This document shows positions 37,837-51,180 of a DNA stretch of 64,000 nucleotides, piece by piece (the first letter of the stretch is position 1; each line of letters begins with the position of its first letter). Origin of the DNA: Lycocorax pyrrhopterus obiensis (taxonomy: Eukaryota > Chordata > Aves > Passeriformes > Paradisaeidae). The stretch covers positions 54,040,660 through 54,104,659 of the forward strand of contig JACSVZ010000002.1 of assembly GCA_014706295.1 (NCBI GenBank), given 5' to 3'. The position numbers and the translations under genes are program-made. The notes below the pieces were generated by a model. The model was given only the letters and a program-made list of their open reading frames with translations, was not told the DNA's origin and searched no databases.

Positions 37837-37914
37837 ATTCTTCAATAGGAAAGGCAGCTGAACTATTCATTTGAATTATTCTTCAATAGGAAAGGCAGCT
37901 GAACTATTCATTTG
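37837..37914. repeat. Tandem duplication, 41-bp unit
   Basis: The unit at 37837-37877 begins ATTCTTCAATAGGAAAGGCA and recurs without a mismatch over 37 bases from 37878 to 37914. The perfect match points to a recent slippage or duplication event, perhaps variable between individuals. A collapse or expansion error in the assembly is also possible. Confidence 0.95.
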
Positions 37915-38253
37915 CAATTCCCATTTTGATCTCTGGACAAATGGCAGCAGACCTTAGAATGTGAAGATCCTGCTGATCACTCACTAGCTGGTCAAAATTT
38001 TTAGTCTGATTAGCTTCTACAACTTTTGTTTCTGTACAGCAAGTTTTAAAGGAAATCTCTGTGATTTGCAGATTTGGGAGCACCTGTAAATTTTGGGTAC
38101 TTCCCTTGATGTTTGTTTAGGTCCAAAAAATCCTCCTCCCTCTAAACATTTTCTTTCCAAATTACTGCCATTTCCTGTAATGTATTCTGCCAAGAATCGA
38201 TTAACTACCATTGTCTTCCTTCCTTCTCATTCAATAGTACCAATTATGCTGCC

Positions 38254-38267
38254 AAAAAAAAAAAAAA
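38254..38267. repeat. Poly-A tract (14)
   Basis: A homopolymer of A on the plus strand, immediately followed by TTCCTTCCCC. There is no upstream polyadenylation signal. Confidence 0.85.
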
Positions 38268-38783
38268 TTCCTTCCCCACCCATCTAAACACATTCTTCTC
38301 TTCAAATCCTGCTTTCGGTTTTTCTATACTCTATTTTCTCACGCTTCCATGATAATCTCCACTTCTTCCTATATCCCTCTTCTCCCTTGTTTGCTTTCCC
38401 TGCCCACTTGCCTAAAGCTGCTCTCCAAGATCCTTCTGGTGCCTTACACACATTGTCCCTGCCGTCAAGGTCTTCTTGACAATATGGACCTGTTTCCCAT
38501 CTATCCAAGCACCAAATGGGCATCCCCTTCTCACTCTTACTTCTGAGAGGTGTACCAGCCTGGAAACAGCCCATGTAAGTCATGCATATTTAGAGAGGTA
38601 TATTTAATATGTAAAATATTAGACTGCTCTCAGGCTAGGTCATCTACCTGATAACAGACACATTATCTGAACATAATTTCCTTTGAGATTTAAAGTGCTG
38701 TCTTAGATTTCTTCTAACTTGTTAAAAATTAGCTATGTATCAAATTTTTTCATTTTGCAGCAGAATATCTCTCATTCAGTCCA

Positions 38784-38890
38784 TGGTTAGTGGCAAAGCA
38801 TAACCATACCACTAAATACTCTGTGCCACCTTTGGCAAGGCACTTTATTTTTCACTCTAGTTTAACTCCCTCTGTAAAGTACATGAGAGC
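38784..38890 (+). mobile_element. Probable second MIR relic, opposite orientation to the first
   Basis: The plus strand carries CTGTGCCACCTTTGGCAAGG at 38821-38840, then CACTTTATTTTTCACTCTAG, TTTAACTCCCTCTGTAAAGT and a G-rich end. These match in order the MIR CORE blocks for 'ctctgccac...', 'gggcaagtcacttaac', 'ctcagtttcc' and 'ctctgtaaaatggg'. Upstream, GGTTAGTGGCAAAGCATAAC may be the remains of the tRNA-derived head. Divergence is high. The L2-related tail is not clear. Confidence 0.5.
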
Positions 38891-41800
38891 AGCTCTTCTC
38901 CAAGCCAGCACTGATTGAGACATCTTATCAATGACCTTTGGCTGTTTAGTCCATTTATAAATTCTTCAGAGACTTGGTATCTCAAAGTACGTCGCCAGGT
39001 GCAATAAAACCTCCAATCTCAGTCAATATACTGTACCATATCTATAACAACAATTTAATGAAATTTAATTATTATTTTTCCAGTGGTCTGAGAATGGAAA
39101 ATACTGCATTTGTGTCAACAAGGCGCTTTGTTTGCTTTTGGTCAGGGCTGCTCTGCAGCAAGAGTATTGGTAAAATAAAAGAATAAACCGTTCACCAGGA
39201 ATTGCTCTGTCAGATCCAGTACTATTACTGCAGTCAACTGCATACAATTAAATATATTCAAACATTTGCAGTCTTTATTTTAAATTATGTGTTCTGGATT
39301 ACTCTCAAAACATTCTCAAATTCATACCATTGTGTTTTACAGCAGCTATATTGTGTAAAGCATACATTAAGTAGCCTCCCTAAGACAGTATTTTTGATCA
39401 GTGATACTGAGAGCATATTGCACAAGGCATATGTTTTTCTCTTTTTTTCTGAAAAATATTATTATCCTGAATTCAAAACTCTTGGAAACACTTGGAGATG
39501 AAGGGGATTTTCTACTGCTGCTAGCTCATTTCAAAATGAAACATCAGCTGACCCTCTCCCATATCGTATTTCCCTCACTGCTTTCTGAGGAGATACATGA
39601 TTAAATCTGATGCTTATTGAATTTATAGATTATTAACACTAGTTATACCCAGGGACAATGTCTACAGATTCCCCTATCATTTTTCTTCTAACTTCTGTCT
39701 GTTAATTCAGTTCTCATGGAAGCAGTGAGGAGAAAAATCTGATATCACTGACTAAAGTCAATATCGTAGAAGCAGATGCTGTGCTAGCTTCTGCTCAAAG
39801 CTTTGCCAGTACTTCTAATTTAGTTTCTTTTATCCTCTCCTGTACCAAATCTTATCTCTTTCCTGACTAGATCAGCAATTGTCTTTCATTCCCAATTATG
39901 TAAGAGAGTGCTGTAGTTTGCCAAAGGTCCTGTACAAAATAAAAGGGCCTCTTAAAAAAAAAAAAAAAGAAGTAAACATGCTTGTGATCAAAATTTATGA
40001 AGGCCAAACCTTTCACTTGTCTCCAAGACCTGCTAGCAGGGATGTCAAAGCAGAGGCATATAAACAGTGGTATTCTAGTAGGGTTGGCTCCCCTTGTTTA
40101 GACCTATGCTGTGGGTGTGCATGGAGAAGACCGTTTGTAAGCCTAGTGGATGAAGTGGGGTCAGAGGCAGAAGTGCTAAATTCCATATTTATCTCTTACA
40201 CCAACACAAACCATGCTACCAACATGCTACTACACTTAGCATGTAGAAAAGTGCTACCAGGTCAAATAAATCACATTTTATCTTGCTGTAAAGCTGTAGA
40301 TGGTGACCTGCAGGCGCAGCGCTACTCTTTCCTTTATATCCATTGCCTGTGGTGTTTCTTACACCATAACTGGGAATTCTACATTGGCATTTTACAAGAA
40401 TACTGAAATGTATGCCTCTTATACAGCCTTAAATGCTGCACACTTCCTTCTATCATATTTCCAGTGTCACATAATTTGCCAAGCTAATCACTTGCACTAA
40501 ACAAGGCAGAAATGTAGGAGGAAACAAGTGGCACGTGATCACACAGTTAGAACCTATGTTAATGTGTAGATTCGTGGTGTACATGGGGACAAATAAGGGC
40601 AGGAGAGGCTGCTTAAATGTTCTGCTTTCTTTAGCTACCCAGATCCAAACGGCACCAAGTCTAAGACAGTCATGCTAATTCTCAGGATTCATTTAGAGAA
40701 AGACAGTATAGCATATGCTCACTGTCAAATCCTGAGGAAACTAGCACTGTACACGCTTTTGCTAGCATTATCCTGATAGGGATTATGGATGCAAAACCAA
40801 ATTATCTCCAGTCAGCTTCTCCTTAGTAACCACCCCCATGAACACTATCAACACTTCATAGATGTGTTATAGTTTATTCTTCTTTCCCTTAGTAGTAAAC
40901 ACCTCAGCCTTGAATTACCTCACCATCACTTACACAAGGGCAGTTACACACTGGATACGTGGTAGGCTGTTATCCTATGGAAGCCTTTTCTATTTTGGAA
41001 AACACACTACTGATTTTAAATCAGTAAGAGAAAGCAAAAGTTCAACTTTGATTCAAGAAAAAAGAAATTCAGTATGTATGCACACTCAACTAGCCCCTCT
41101 TCTTAGTCACTCATGTGGGAGTATTATCTTCTTGGCCTACTCCAGGCGAGACAAAGAAAACCCACTACTGTATTTTATTGGTTACCTGTGGCATCAGCGG
41201 AGTGGTTTCTTAAACCTTCGTGGCTCCTATCAAAGATAACATGGTGGTAATGTGGCTTGATGTTGTATAGTAATTACAGTGTTCTGAAAAATGTTAAAAT
41301 CCAAAAATGTTGAAAGCCACCACAATACACAACAATGTTCTTGGTAACAGAGGTTTGAATGCTCTTCACATATAGGACCTTCACAGAACTGGCAGGTACT
41401 GTAAGCCTTACCTTAAGCAGAATACCCATCCTATCCCAAAGCTTAACTTTTTAAAGACAGCTCACAGCAATAAAAGAACCTTTCATCTTCAATGTGCCCC
41501 TGTGTTTTACCTTACATTACTACCACAAAGAACTCCTGTTAATAACATTAAAGATAAGTTGGAAAATAGAATCTTCAGGAATTCACTTATTAGAAGATTT
41601 TTAAACAGGAAAGTTTAATTCTCGTTGGCTCCTATTCCTGTAGACTGTGCTAATACAACTCCCTCCCTGTTGCTTACCACAGCTAAGACTGCATCAATAT
41701 GCCTATTATAGATGTCATATTTCCAGTACTTACAGCTCAGCTGTTGGTATTTTCCTTTGGACTAGCCATGGAAATTTAAGCCTGTAACCCAAAAGTATGT

Positions 41801-44800
41801 ATAAATGCTCCATTTACTCACAGAAAACCTCTCCTGCCAGCTATTTAAACAGAAAGCTTTAGGAACAACAGCTAAAAATGAGTCCCTACAACACTGGCTT
41901 TAACCACCTGTTACTGCAGGCAATTTCCAAGTATAATCCTAAATGTGACAATGGATCGGGCTACAATATAGTCTGTTACAATATAATTTTGAGCTTTCAA
42001 AAATTGTTGTTTAGCAGTAGTGCTTTAAAATACCTTCGATCATATCAGCACATGATAACCTACAAGAATTCCAAAGGAGAGTGGTAGGAAAACAGCCTTT
42101 GACTCAAGAGCTCTCAGATTAACTTGTGCTGTGGTCACACATTTGCCACAGCAAATTCACAGTGGTCACGGTTGCCAGACACACAACAGAGTTATAAAAA
42201 GTGAGCTTTTAACGGTGGTTGCACACGAAGTCCCTGGTGGCCGCGTTTGGAAATTGCTGGTTTAACAAATACAACTTTTTAAGAGACTGGCAGCCTCAGT
42301 TCCTCTTTTGATTCAAAAACAAATTAACTTGAACAAGTCATCTTTGCTTGCCATTCTTGCTTAACTTGCCAGTTCCTCCCTCAATTCAGCACCTCCCTCT
42401 GTGCAGTTCTGTGGGGTGGGCTTTTTCCATCAGTGACTGGAATTGACAGCAAGCCTAAACACTGCACAAGCATCCGTAGGAAAAGAAGAGCCGCCTTTGG
42501 AGTTAAATATTTACCAACTCTGTACCAGTTTTCCCCCTCTTCATTTGACAGTTCTTGGCAACATCAGGGCTTGTATGAAAAGCACAGTTCTTGGTTGATT
42601 CCAAAGCCAGTTCCACTCAAGAACAGGTAGTGCAAGCTTTCTAACAGGATCTCACAGATGTAGTTCAGCACTGACCTTCACACCCCTCCCTGTGGATGGA
42701 AAAATAAAGAAATAAACCACAGCAGTGTGTCAACTGGCAACACTTTGGCACCCGCCTCAAAAATGTTGTGAGTCCCAGGACTGATGCCTAAGAGGCTTCT
42801 CTAATCCATTAAATACATGTTCTCAAATGACCTTTTGCTACTAGAAAACTCACCAAATAGAAAAAGAGATCCCTGCCTACTCAGTCCTGGACCTTGTCAT
42901 TGTGACTCTCACTATAATGGCATTTAATGCCATTCAATACTAAATGTTGTAACAGAGTTTATCATTAAAGTCACTTTTACAGGACTGAGCCATCAATGCA
43001 TTTCAGCAGTTGCCTTTTCTCATAGAACAAATTATGCCCAAAAATGCAAAGTATTCCCCTCTTCCAGTAACAGATGGTCCTGCAACATTAGAGAACTGAG
43101 TCTTATCAATAACACTCTCAGCTACACAGGAAAAAAGAAAGCCTCCTGAGCTACAGTGTAAAGTACCATTTACTGCCACAAGGGAATGTCTGGAAATGCC
43201 AGAGCTCCTAGAGCATGCTGGCTTAAAACAGGAGATACAAGATCCTGGGGGGGCAATTCATGACAACTTTCCAACTTATGGAATGTTTCCGTGGGGAGAA
43301 AGGGGGAAAGAAGGAATGTGATTGTGAGTTAAAAAGCAGTGTTGTAATCTGAAGGGGAGACAGGGTTTGGCTGATGGGGGCTGATGACCTTAACCTGGAT
43401 CTGGCACTACTGGAGAAGCACTCCTGTGTCGCGGGGAATCCAGCAAGGGTACAGCTTGAGTGCGTAACAAAAAACGCTGGAGAAGTAGCAAAAACTCTGA
43501 TAAATGAAGAAACTGCTTTTCCCAGCTGCTCCTTAATGAAAGTGCTTCTAATTTCCTTCTAAAAACGGGAAAATGAGAGGAAGAGAAGGAGGAATGGGAC
43601 TCTTTCTCATTAAAATCCTTCCTTAGGCTGCCAACTACACACCCACACTCTAACTGCCTATTTATGTGCCGCGGCTCAAGAACATAGCGCAGGAAACCCA
43701 GGGCCCTTACTTGCATGTTGTGTGAATGGACCACCAAAGCTCTAACCCAAAACGTGCCTGCGTTTGCACTGACCCTTGCAGGGGGCGGTAGTCACAGAGA
43801 CGGCAGTGTAAAAAATGTAATGTTAACCTCAGTACCAGGAATATGGTTACTATTAGTGGGATTTTACCCTCTCTTGTACTTCACACCCCAAAGACATTTC
43901 CTTTGCCTTTGAAGCAGGAGCCCTTCCTCCTGTCCTGCTTCCACACTCACATCCTTGCTTTAAGTCTGCTCACAGAAAAAGGGAAAGAAAAGGCGCTAGA
44001 CTACTGTCAAATTAGACAGAAAATGTGGGGGGGTTTCTTCTCATGGGAAAGGCCTAGTATTTTTCAGGTAGCCCAAATATGTTCTATTGAATATCCTAGT
44101 TATAGCTGAACTTTTTAGAAGAACCTAAAGATTTTCTTACAAGCAGTTATTCTAAACTGAGTTTGCTCTCTTTCAAAATCATATGCACAAGTGCTATCAG
44201 AATTGTGGTATACAACTTTTCAATATTCCTACACTTGAGAAAAATCAAGTTCCTCATAGCCTGCTCTCTCCTACCACCCTTTAACCTCTTTTTCTCTGAC
44301 AGACAGAAAAGCAGCTTAGTGAAAGTTCTGCAACTCTTCTTACATTTTGATACTTGTATTTCTTTTATGTAGTTGGTTTCAAAGCACACATGGTTTTAGT
44401 CACCTTCTCCGGTAAAAATAATGCTTGTATATAAGCTGAATTCGAAATGGAGGGCAGGCTGCCTGTGGAAAATCTCCTCTTGGTCTTATGAAAAATAAAA
44501 AAATCCTGTTCTGGGTCTGCTCTGGGTTAGTCCCCCAGCTGTAAGTGCACAACCCTGTGCTGAGCACAGCTGAAGCCTAATTTTAGGCACCTGACCCCCA
44601 TGATCCAATCCAAACTGCAGCTCTCAGTTAGTTGCCTGAACTTTCTATTTTATGGATGGAGAGCCTTGTGTCAGGGCGGAATTTACCATAATCCACACGG
44701 TAAGAAAAAAAGGCACCAAAATTAGCTGTGATGGCTATTTGTTACACGTGCCATTATACAAGGGAGTGTAAAGACCTACCTGGACAGGCACTGAGCCTGC

Positions 44801-47800
44801 GAGGTGCATTAGGAAGCAAGAAGGTCTCAAATGACGTGGGAGTCTTTAGGATGAAAGTGATAGACTGGGCTCAAGGTGTGAAGAAGCACGTCCTTGTGAC
44901 CACCTAACACTTGCTGCTACTAGGAAAATCACCATGTTGGCTAGAAGCAGCAACCAACCTGGCGAGACATTGTTCAGAGGAGAGGTGCACAAACTTTTAA
45001 AATTTTCTGTTCTGTCTGACATCACTACTTTATTCTCTTTTTAATTTAAAAAAAATTATTAGCTTTTGTTTCAATCAAATTCAGGGTTGATTTTTTGGTT
45101 TTGGTTAGTTGAGGTATTTTTTAATTAAAAGTCCTTTGTTCACTTTGTGAGGTCAGTGCTGGGAAGATGTCTAGCCATGGCCAGCAAAAGCTACCAGTAT
45201 GCTAATCAGTGGGAAATGCTAAAGAATGGGAACAGTTTTTTAATTTTTCCAGCTTCATGTGATGTAGGTTCTTTGCTCACAAGCCTGAGTCCTGCCATAC
45301 TCCCTTATTTCTTAAAATACTCTTTCTGCTAATACTGTCTTTTGTGCACCAGAAACTAGTAAGAAACTAACAGGCATAGAGAAGACCCAAGTTAATTCAC
45401 TTTCCACCTTGCTAAAGGAATGGAGACTCCATCTATTCATAGGAGGCTGTATTCTGATCTTTGCCAGTATCCAATACCAAAAGATCTTATCTTCAAAACC
45501 AAAGGGAAGGAGGTACCTCATTACAAACCAAAATTAAAGCCCCTAATTAAAGCCTGAAGAGGGACAGTTCACATTATCTCCAGTCAGTTAGCTTCCAGCT
45601 GCACTTGTACCTAGGAATAAATGCACACAGAATTTACCAGCTCCCCTCATACATGAATGTCAGCGAACTTCCAGTCACAAAACATATAAATCTGTTCCCT
45701 TTTAATTTACTGCCATGTCATTGAAGATAGCTGTTGTGAATCCTACTTTGAAGATTGCTCCCACTAACAGTGCATACAGCCTTGACTCCTAACTCTAGGT
45801 TGAGTCAATAGTACCAAGGTGCCTAAAAATTAGAGGTCCCTTGATGGTTTTAGCTCATAGCACTCAGAAGTACAGTAAAACCCTGGCAGCTATGAGGATT
45901 TAGACATCCCTGGTGATATACAGTAAAAAGGGTTTTTTAAAAAGTTCTTAAAGATAGTTGAGATTAATGTGTTATTGTCTGGAAGGTACTCAGATAGTTC
46001 ACAGGAGAAGCAGTCAAAATTTGCTTATTAAACACGTTATACTAAGAATTAAATCTCTCTAGATCTGAAAGCAAGCAGCTTGGCTCAAACATGGGGTGTT
46101 GGAGACTTAAACTATACAGAGCAATTTCTCCTTCTGTATGTTTTTCCTATGTATTTAATCTAATTCTCCAGTTGTCATTGTGCTCAGATTGCACTTAGTA
46201 ATGTACATAGTAATTGAACTCATCAGTAGCACATACTGCATATGGAGCTTTTCTGTCTGCCATATACCAACAGTACACACATTTGTCTTAGATCTTAATC
46301 CAGTCACAAGGGCAAGAAAATCTGTAAGTATAGGTTTTAATGTTTACAATCCTGTTAATATTTATACCTATATATAAACTTGAGTTGTCCTTCCAAGACA
46401 ACAGATAGAGTTGACGAAATAAAAGCAGTCTCAAAAAAACCCCCAACCCCTTTTCAGCCGCTAAATATCTTCAGCATAATAATGAAAAGTACTTAAAACA
46501 CTTTCAGTCGTACCTCGGTAGTTAATGCACTTCTCTATCCTTAGCTTAAGGATATGGCAACATATTTACTTTGGAACAATCCTTTCAGGTCCACACCCTT
46601 GGTGAATGACACAGTGCTAAACTGGACTGCTGCTGCAGCTGCTAAACAACCACCTGACAACAAAAAGAATAAAAGATGGTTTAATTGCAATCCTGCATAG
46701 ATGGCGTTGTCAGGCTGTCTCCCATGCAATACAAAGTACGCAGCTTTGGTCAACCCATTGAAGGTGGTTTCCCCAGTTTTTCTGACTGTGTTGAAGCCCT
46801 CGTTTGTTCACCTTCACAGAACCAGTGCTGCTCTGTACCGTAACAGGTCTTCTAAGACACTGATTATATGAGTTATCAGGAGAATGGTGACAGGCAGGAA
46901 TATGTGTGTAGGAAGATTATATTAAGGCACATGAAAAAAAGTTGCTAAAATTCAGGAGGGGAAGAAAGGACAGATGGATTTTTTAGCAAATACTGTTGCT
47001 TCACATCTCCTTGGCTCCATAAGGGAAAACATTTTCTACTAAAAATAGTATCTGGACTGAAAAGGTACCAATCTATATGAGGGTATAAAATGAGGTGTGA
47101 ATTATTGAAAAAGGCAACTCAAACTGTGTTTGCCAGAAAACAGCCACCATATCATACCAGGGGGATGGGGGTTAATCTGGTGGTAAATAGAAGGTACATG
47201 CCTTGGGAAAAAGATTTGAACAGCAGAATACCTAAATGATGAGGTGAAAATCTGGCAGCTGCACCTTCAACAACCTACCGAGCACAAAAATATTGGTATA
47301 GTGTTTCCATTTACTGCTTAGAGCTCTACTTGGGTTTGTTGTTTTTTTGTTGTTTTTTTTTCGTGAACAACCCTCTTTAGCCTTTCTACTCTCTTTCTGT
47401 TCCCAGGCCAGTTAAAGAACTGTTTTCTGGCCAGTAGGCTTCTGCCTGAAGAGGAACTGCGTGGGTAGATACACAAATAAGCAAGCACACACACCAAACC
47501 AGGTAGATATGGAATCTGTCCATGCTATGAAACTATGTATGTATGCTGTTCTTGTGACAACCTTGGTGTCTACCTTTTATGCATTAGTCTGTCTCCTCTG
47601 GCACTGGGACTGAGTTAAGCGTGGCTTCATCTTGGTCGGATGCTTCTAAGTTTTGACGAACACAGTTTCAGGCCCAGAGATGAGTCATACAGATATTTGT
47701 AAGTATGCTATGTAGACCCAAATTCTTAAGGGTAGGAAAATATCTAAATACTTACATAATTTCAATAGAATATGTGGACAGAGGAGCACTGCTAATTAAG

Positions 47801-49999
47801 ATTTTTTATTTTTTACATCACCTGCGGAACTGCAAGGAGTTACTCTCAGGTATCTGGAGCAGCCAGGGCTTTGGCTGGGTACCATTCCGAAAACAGTTTC
47901 CTTCAGGTCAAAATTTAGCCAATGAAATTAATACACTTCCTTGAAGCCAAAACCTCTGCTAGCATCTGTAGAGAGAGAACCACACAGTTGCCCCAGAGCT
48001 AGCAGTAGCTGCAATGGACAGGCATACAGGGGACTGGCAAGTGAATGTTATACATACTGCTGCCTGTGGTTATGAGAGAATTAAAAGCATTTGCTGTGAT
48101 GACATTTTCATTAACAAGTTTCCACTTTGCTCACAAGGGAATATAAACCAGTTGTCTTCACTGGAAGAATCGCATCGTGTGATCAGGAAAACATTGGAAA
48201 GGAATAGACATAACATGGATGAATTTAATTTTAGAAAAGTTACATAAAGACTGTGGGATATTCATGGGAGAGGCTATTCAGATTCTTTCCTCTTCTTGAA
48301 AGGAAAAATCTCCCTGTGGTGTAGGTTTAAGGCTCTGGAGTGGGCACACGTTTATTTCCAGTTTCTTTAATGTAATTGATACAACAGACTCAGAGAAGGA
48401 AGACTGTAATGGGAGACAGGCAGTGGTGGTGGAGAAGGCAGTAATGACCCAGTGACAGATCTGTTAGTGCCTGGCTGTGTCACAGAGAGAGGAAAGCGGG
48501 GCACCAGCTGTCACAAAGCTGAGAACAGAGCAAGGGAAGGGTGACCTGCAGCAAAACTAGTCTTTATACTGCGGGGGGAAAGATATCAAAAGCTTGATGA
48601 GCTACATGTCTTATAGTGAAAGCATGTTAATACTATTGAAACAGTTGCTTTAAAAGAAGGTTTTCAATAGAAAAAAGAAGCAATCAGTTGTTAATCACAG
48701 ATTCATTTTCATCTCCTTTCTCTAAGGATTTTCACAAACAAAAGAGATTCATTTCTAATTCCTTAGCAGAAGAATTCAATAATGTTCATTTTCTTTGTCT
48801 AGAAGCTGACACTGAAAATAGATGCTTTAGCCCTCCCCACTTGCTCCAAGGCTGGAGAGAGCAAGGAACATGACATGTCTTATTAGAGAATTCTGACTAA
48901 TGCAAAGCTACAAGGTGCATTCACGAAATCTGCTTACTCCGGAGGTTGCATTAAAAAACCAACAAAAAAACCCCAAAAACATAAAAACCACCACGAAAAA
49001 GAAGAAAAATATAAAAAGATGAGAAATCTGAGGGAGAGTTTTTCCCTTGGGGGTGGTCTGACTAAGAAATGACTAAGAGCTCTAAATGAGAAATTATAGT
49101 AAGCAAAAGAGCATCTTGGGGTATCTGCAAGCAATTGGCGTAAGTGTAACGTTTAGTTAGGCCGATGACTAACACGCACATCACTAAGCACTTTGTATGG
49201 CATGGCTTTTCAGGTCAGCTCGTGGTGTGTAGGCTCACACTCTGGAAATCTCCATGAAAACTACAAAGGTAACGAAGGATGTGCAGGCGGAGGAAGAACT
49301 AAAAGTTCAGGAGTAGAATGATAGGGAGTGATGGTGATATAAATCTAATCGGGTTGTATGATACATTGCTGTCCTAGAGAGGCAAGAAGTTCACATACTT
49401 TGAAAGGATAGCAGACTTCAATAAAATTCAGAACCCTCAAAAGATATAGCAGATCTGGGGGAGATAATACACGGTGTGCTCATGTTTCAGGCTGTTGTGC
49501 TTGATTTATGAATCTGAAGGGATGGCTTGCGCTAAGGCAATTATCCTCATGGTTTATATGAGTTCAGTACCAAACTAAATATGCTTTTAGTCATGCATTT
49601 ACCATAGCATTTCTTCATTCATCTCAACCAAACTGATAGGATGTGTAATACATATGGTTCCTTGTCTATAGTGTGTTTAAACCTAATACAACAGGGAAAT
49701 GAAGACTATCATTTCAGTGGTTTACAGCCAAGACTGACTGTGAAACAAGAACACAGACCCCCAACTTTTTCTCATGGCATACTTTTATGCAGGAAGATGC
49801 ATTAGAAAGGAGACATTATTTTCCTGACACCTCCATCATTACTGGAACTCTCTTTCATGTGTCCATTTATTTTGAAAGGACCAGACCTAGGCTTTACACA
49901 ACAGTACAAAACATTGCCTAAAGGTGAGCTTGTAAACCAAATTACAGTGCACTTCAAATAGCATTTTAAGAACTCCACTGGCTAGTTGAATGCGGAGGG
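38891..49999. other. Long gene-less stretch with few recognisable repeats
   Basis: Over 11 kb I find no recognisable exon, LINE, LTR or RNA gene. The longest frame, 39879-40406 (175 codons), starts at TTG and runs through the poly-A tract at 39954-39968, which gives it a meaningless Lys run. A mildly CpG-rich stretch lies at 43240-43800. An A-rich stretch with C blocks lies at 48951-49020, and T/G tracts lie around 47338-47362. Confidence 0.45.
39938..39968 (+). other. Polyadenylation signal followed by an A15 tract
   Basis: AATAAA at 39938-39943 is followed ten bases later by fifteen A residues (39954-39968). This is the arrangement left by a reverse-transcribed, polyadenylated RNA. No parent coding sequence was recognised upstream, and I did not find a flanking target-site duplication, so chance remains likely. 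Confidence 0.3.
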
Positions 50000-50006
50000 T
50001 TGTTTT

Positions 50007-50069
50007 TTATTATTATTATTATCATTATTATTATTATTAGTAGTAGTAGTAGTAGTAATGATGATGATG
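50007..50069. repeat. Compound trinucleotide microsatellite (TTA)n-(TAG)n-(ATG)n
   Basis: Three trinucleotide arrays abut without a gap. These are TTA repeats with one TCA variant (50007-50039), TAG repeats (to about 50057) and ATG repeats (to 50069). Each motif differs from the next by one base, which suggests stepwise spread of point variants through slippage. Confidence 0.95.
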
Positions 50070-50237
50070 TACTCTTTGCTTCCTGTAGACATAGCAAAGG
50101 TACTACTCGAGACATGAGTCTGGGGAGTCACAAAAAAAATTCAGGCTGAGAAATGTGATTTCCCTCCTGCAAGTTATTCCTAATCTATCATACCTCTCAA
50201 TGTCAATGTGCAATTATTAGTACACGAATTCATCATC

Positions 50238-50261
50238 TGTGCCAAGCATGAAATTGGCACA
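50238..50261. repeat. Perfect 8-bp inverted repeat
   Basis: TGTGCCAA at 50238-50245 is followed by an 8-base loop and its reverse complement TTGGCACA at 50254-50261. It resembles a nuclear factor I type dyad (TTGGC...GCCAA), but the half-sites face outward and lie further apart than in that consensus, so no regulatory role is claimed. Confidence 0.5.
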
Positions 50262-50339
50262 ACTGAGTATGATGTCTCACATTTGCATTTCTCCTTAATT
50301 TTTAAGCCTACTTAAAGTGTTCCTTTTATTGAGAGATGG

Positions 50340-50425
50340 AAGTAATGAGTGTGTTTTAAAGGATAGCCTCAACTAACCCCTTAAGTAATGAGCATGTTTT
50401 GAGAGATAGCCTCAAGTAACCCCTG
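50340..50425. repeat. Imperfect tandem duplication, 43-bp unit
   Basis: The unit 50340-50382 begins AAGTAATGAGTGTGTTTTAA and repeats at 50383-50425 with about eight differences. It is an older event than the 41-bp duplication at 37837, judging by the divergence between copies. Confidence 0.9.
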
Positions 50426-51163
50426 TAGAACAGCAGGAGTCAGGACTGAGAATCAGGCAAAAAATATCCATTGCCATGTCTAAGTGAGCAAAGAAAAGTT
50501 AATCAGCTAGACTGAAGAAGCCCCTGTGGTCTAAAACCACACGACTCAGGACTCAGGATCAGGAGACCTAATAAATAATTCTTATTTTGACCATGCTGTT
50601 GAACAGGAGAGCAGTAGCTGAGAACTCTCGGGGTCACATCACTCAGTAAAAACAGCAGGAAAACAAACCTCCTTCCTTGGACAGGATAAATATTATTTTC
50701 TCATTTACTGGTGCAAAATGTTGGATGTTTTTTATAAGTGTTCAGATTCCAGTGGAAGGACTTCTTTAAGTAGCAAAGTGTTTAAGTGCTTCATCCATAC
50801 AGAAAAAATTAGCTTTCACCTGGGATGATAATCCTTCCATTCACTCCCCATTGTCTCTTGTCTATTTGTATTATAAACTCTGAAAGAACAGGGACTACTC
50901 TTTTCCACATATGTATGCAACATCCCTCATAGTGTGTCTCCCATTTCAAATGGCACCTCCAATTCTAAATACAACTAAGCAACAGGAAATTTAAGAACTG
51001 CTCTGCAGATGCAAATGATTACTAAGGCCAGTCAGGACAGAATGAGAAACAGAAATTGGGATTTTCCACTCTCATTTAATTCACAGATTCATACACTTTC
51101 CAAGGAAAGGAGCAAGATGTCTTTTGGCAGTATGGCTTTGAGCATATTCTTTATTCTCCAAAT

Positions 51164-51180
51164 AAAAAAAAAAAAAAAAA
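51164..51180. repeat. Poly-A tract (17)
   Basis: Seventeen A residues are preceded directly by CCAAAT. This is a homopolymer with no sign of a retrocopy upstream. Confidence 0.85.

Noticed and set aside
39879..40406. Longest open frame in the window (175 codons, plus strand)
   Set aside because: It starts at TTG, runs through the poly-A tract (giving a Lys run), has no domain motif and no splice or promoter context. A frame of this length is expected by chance in 64 kb.
40520..40565. Possible third MIR fragment (GTGATCACACAGTTAG resembles the MIR block 'ggtcacacagctag')
   Set aside because: Only one short block fits, and the neighbouring MIR blocks could not be followed in order.
42190..42260. 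TATA-like TTATAAAAAG with nearby CpG sites as a promoter
   Set aside because: No downstream exon, initiator or LTR boundary could be found. TATA-like words are common in AT-rich DNA.
43240..43800. Possible CpG island
   Set aside because: CpG sites are present but spread out. There is no accompanying ATG-donor arrangement, and G+C content is only modestly raised.
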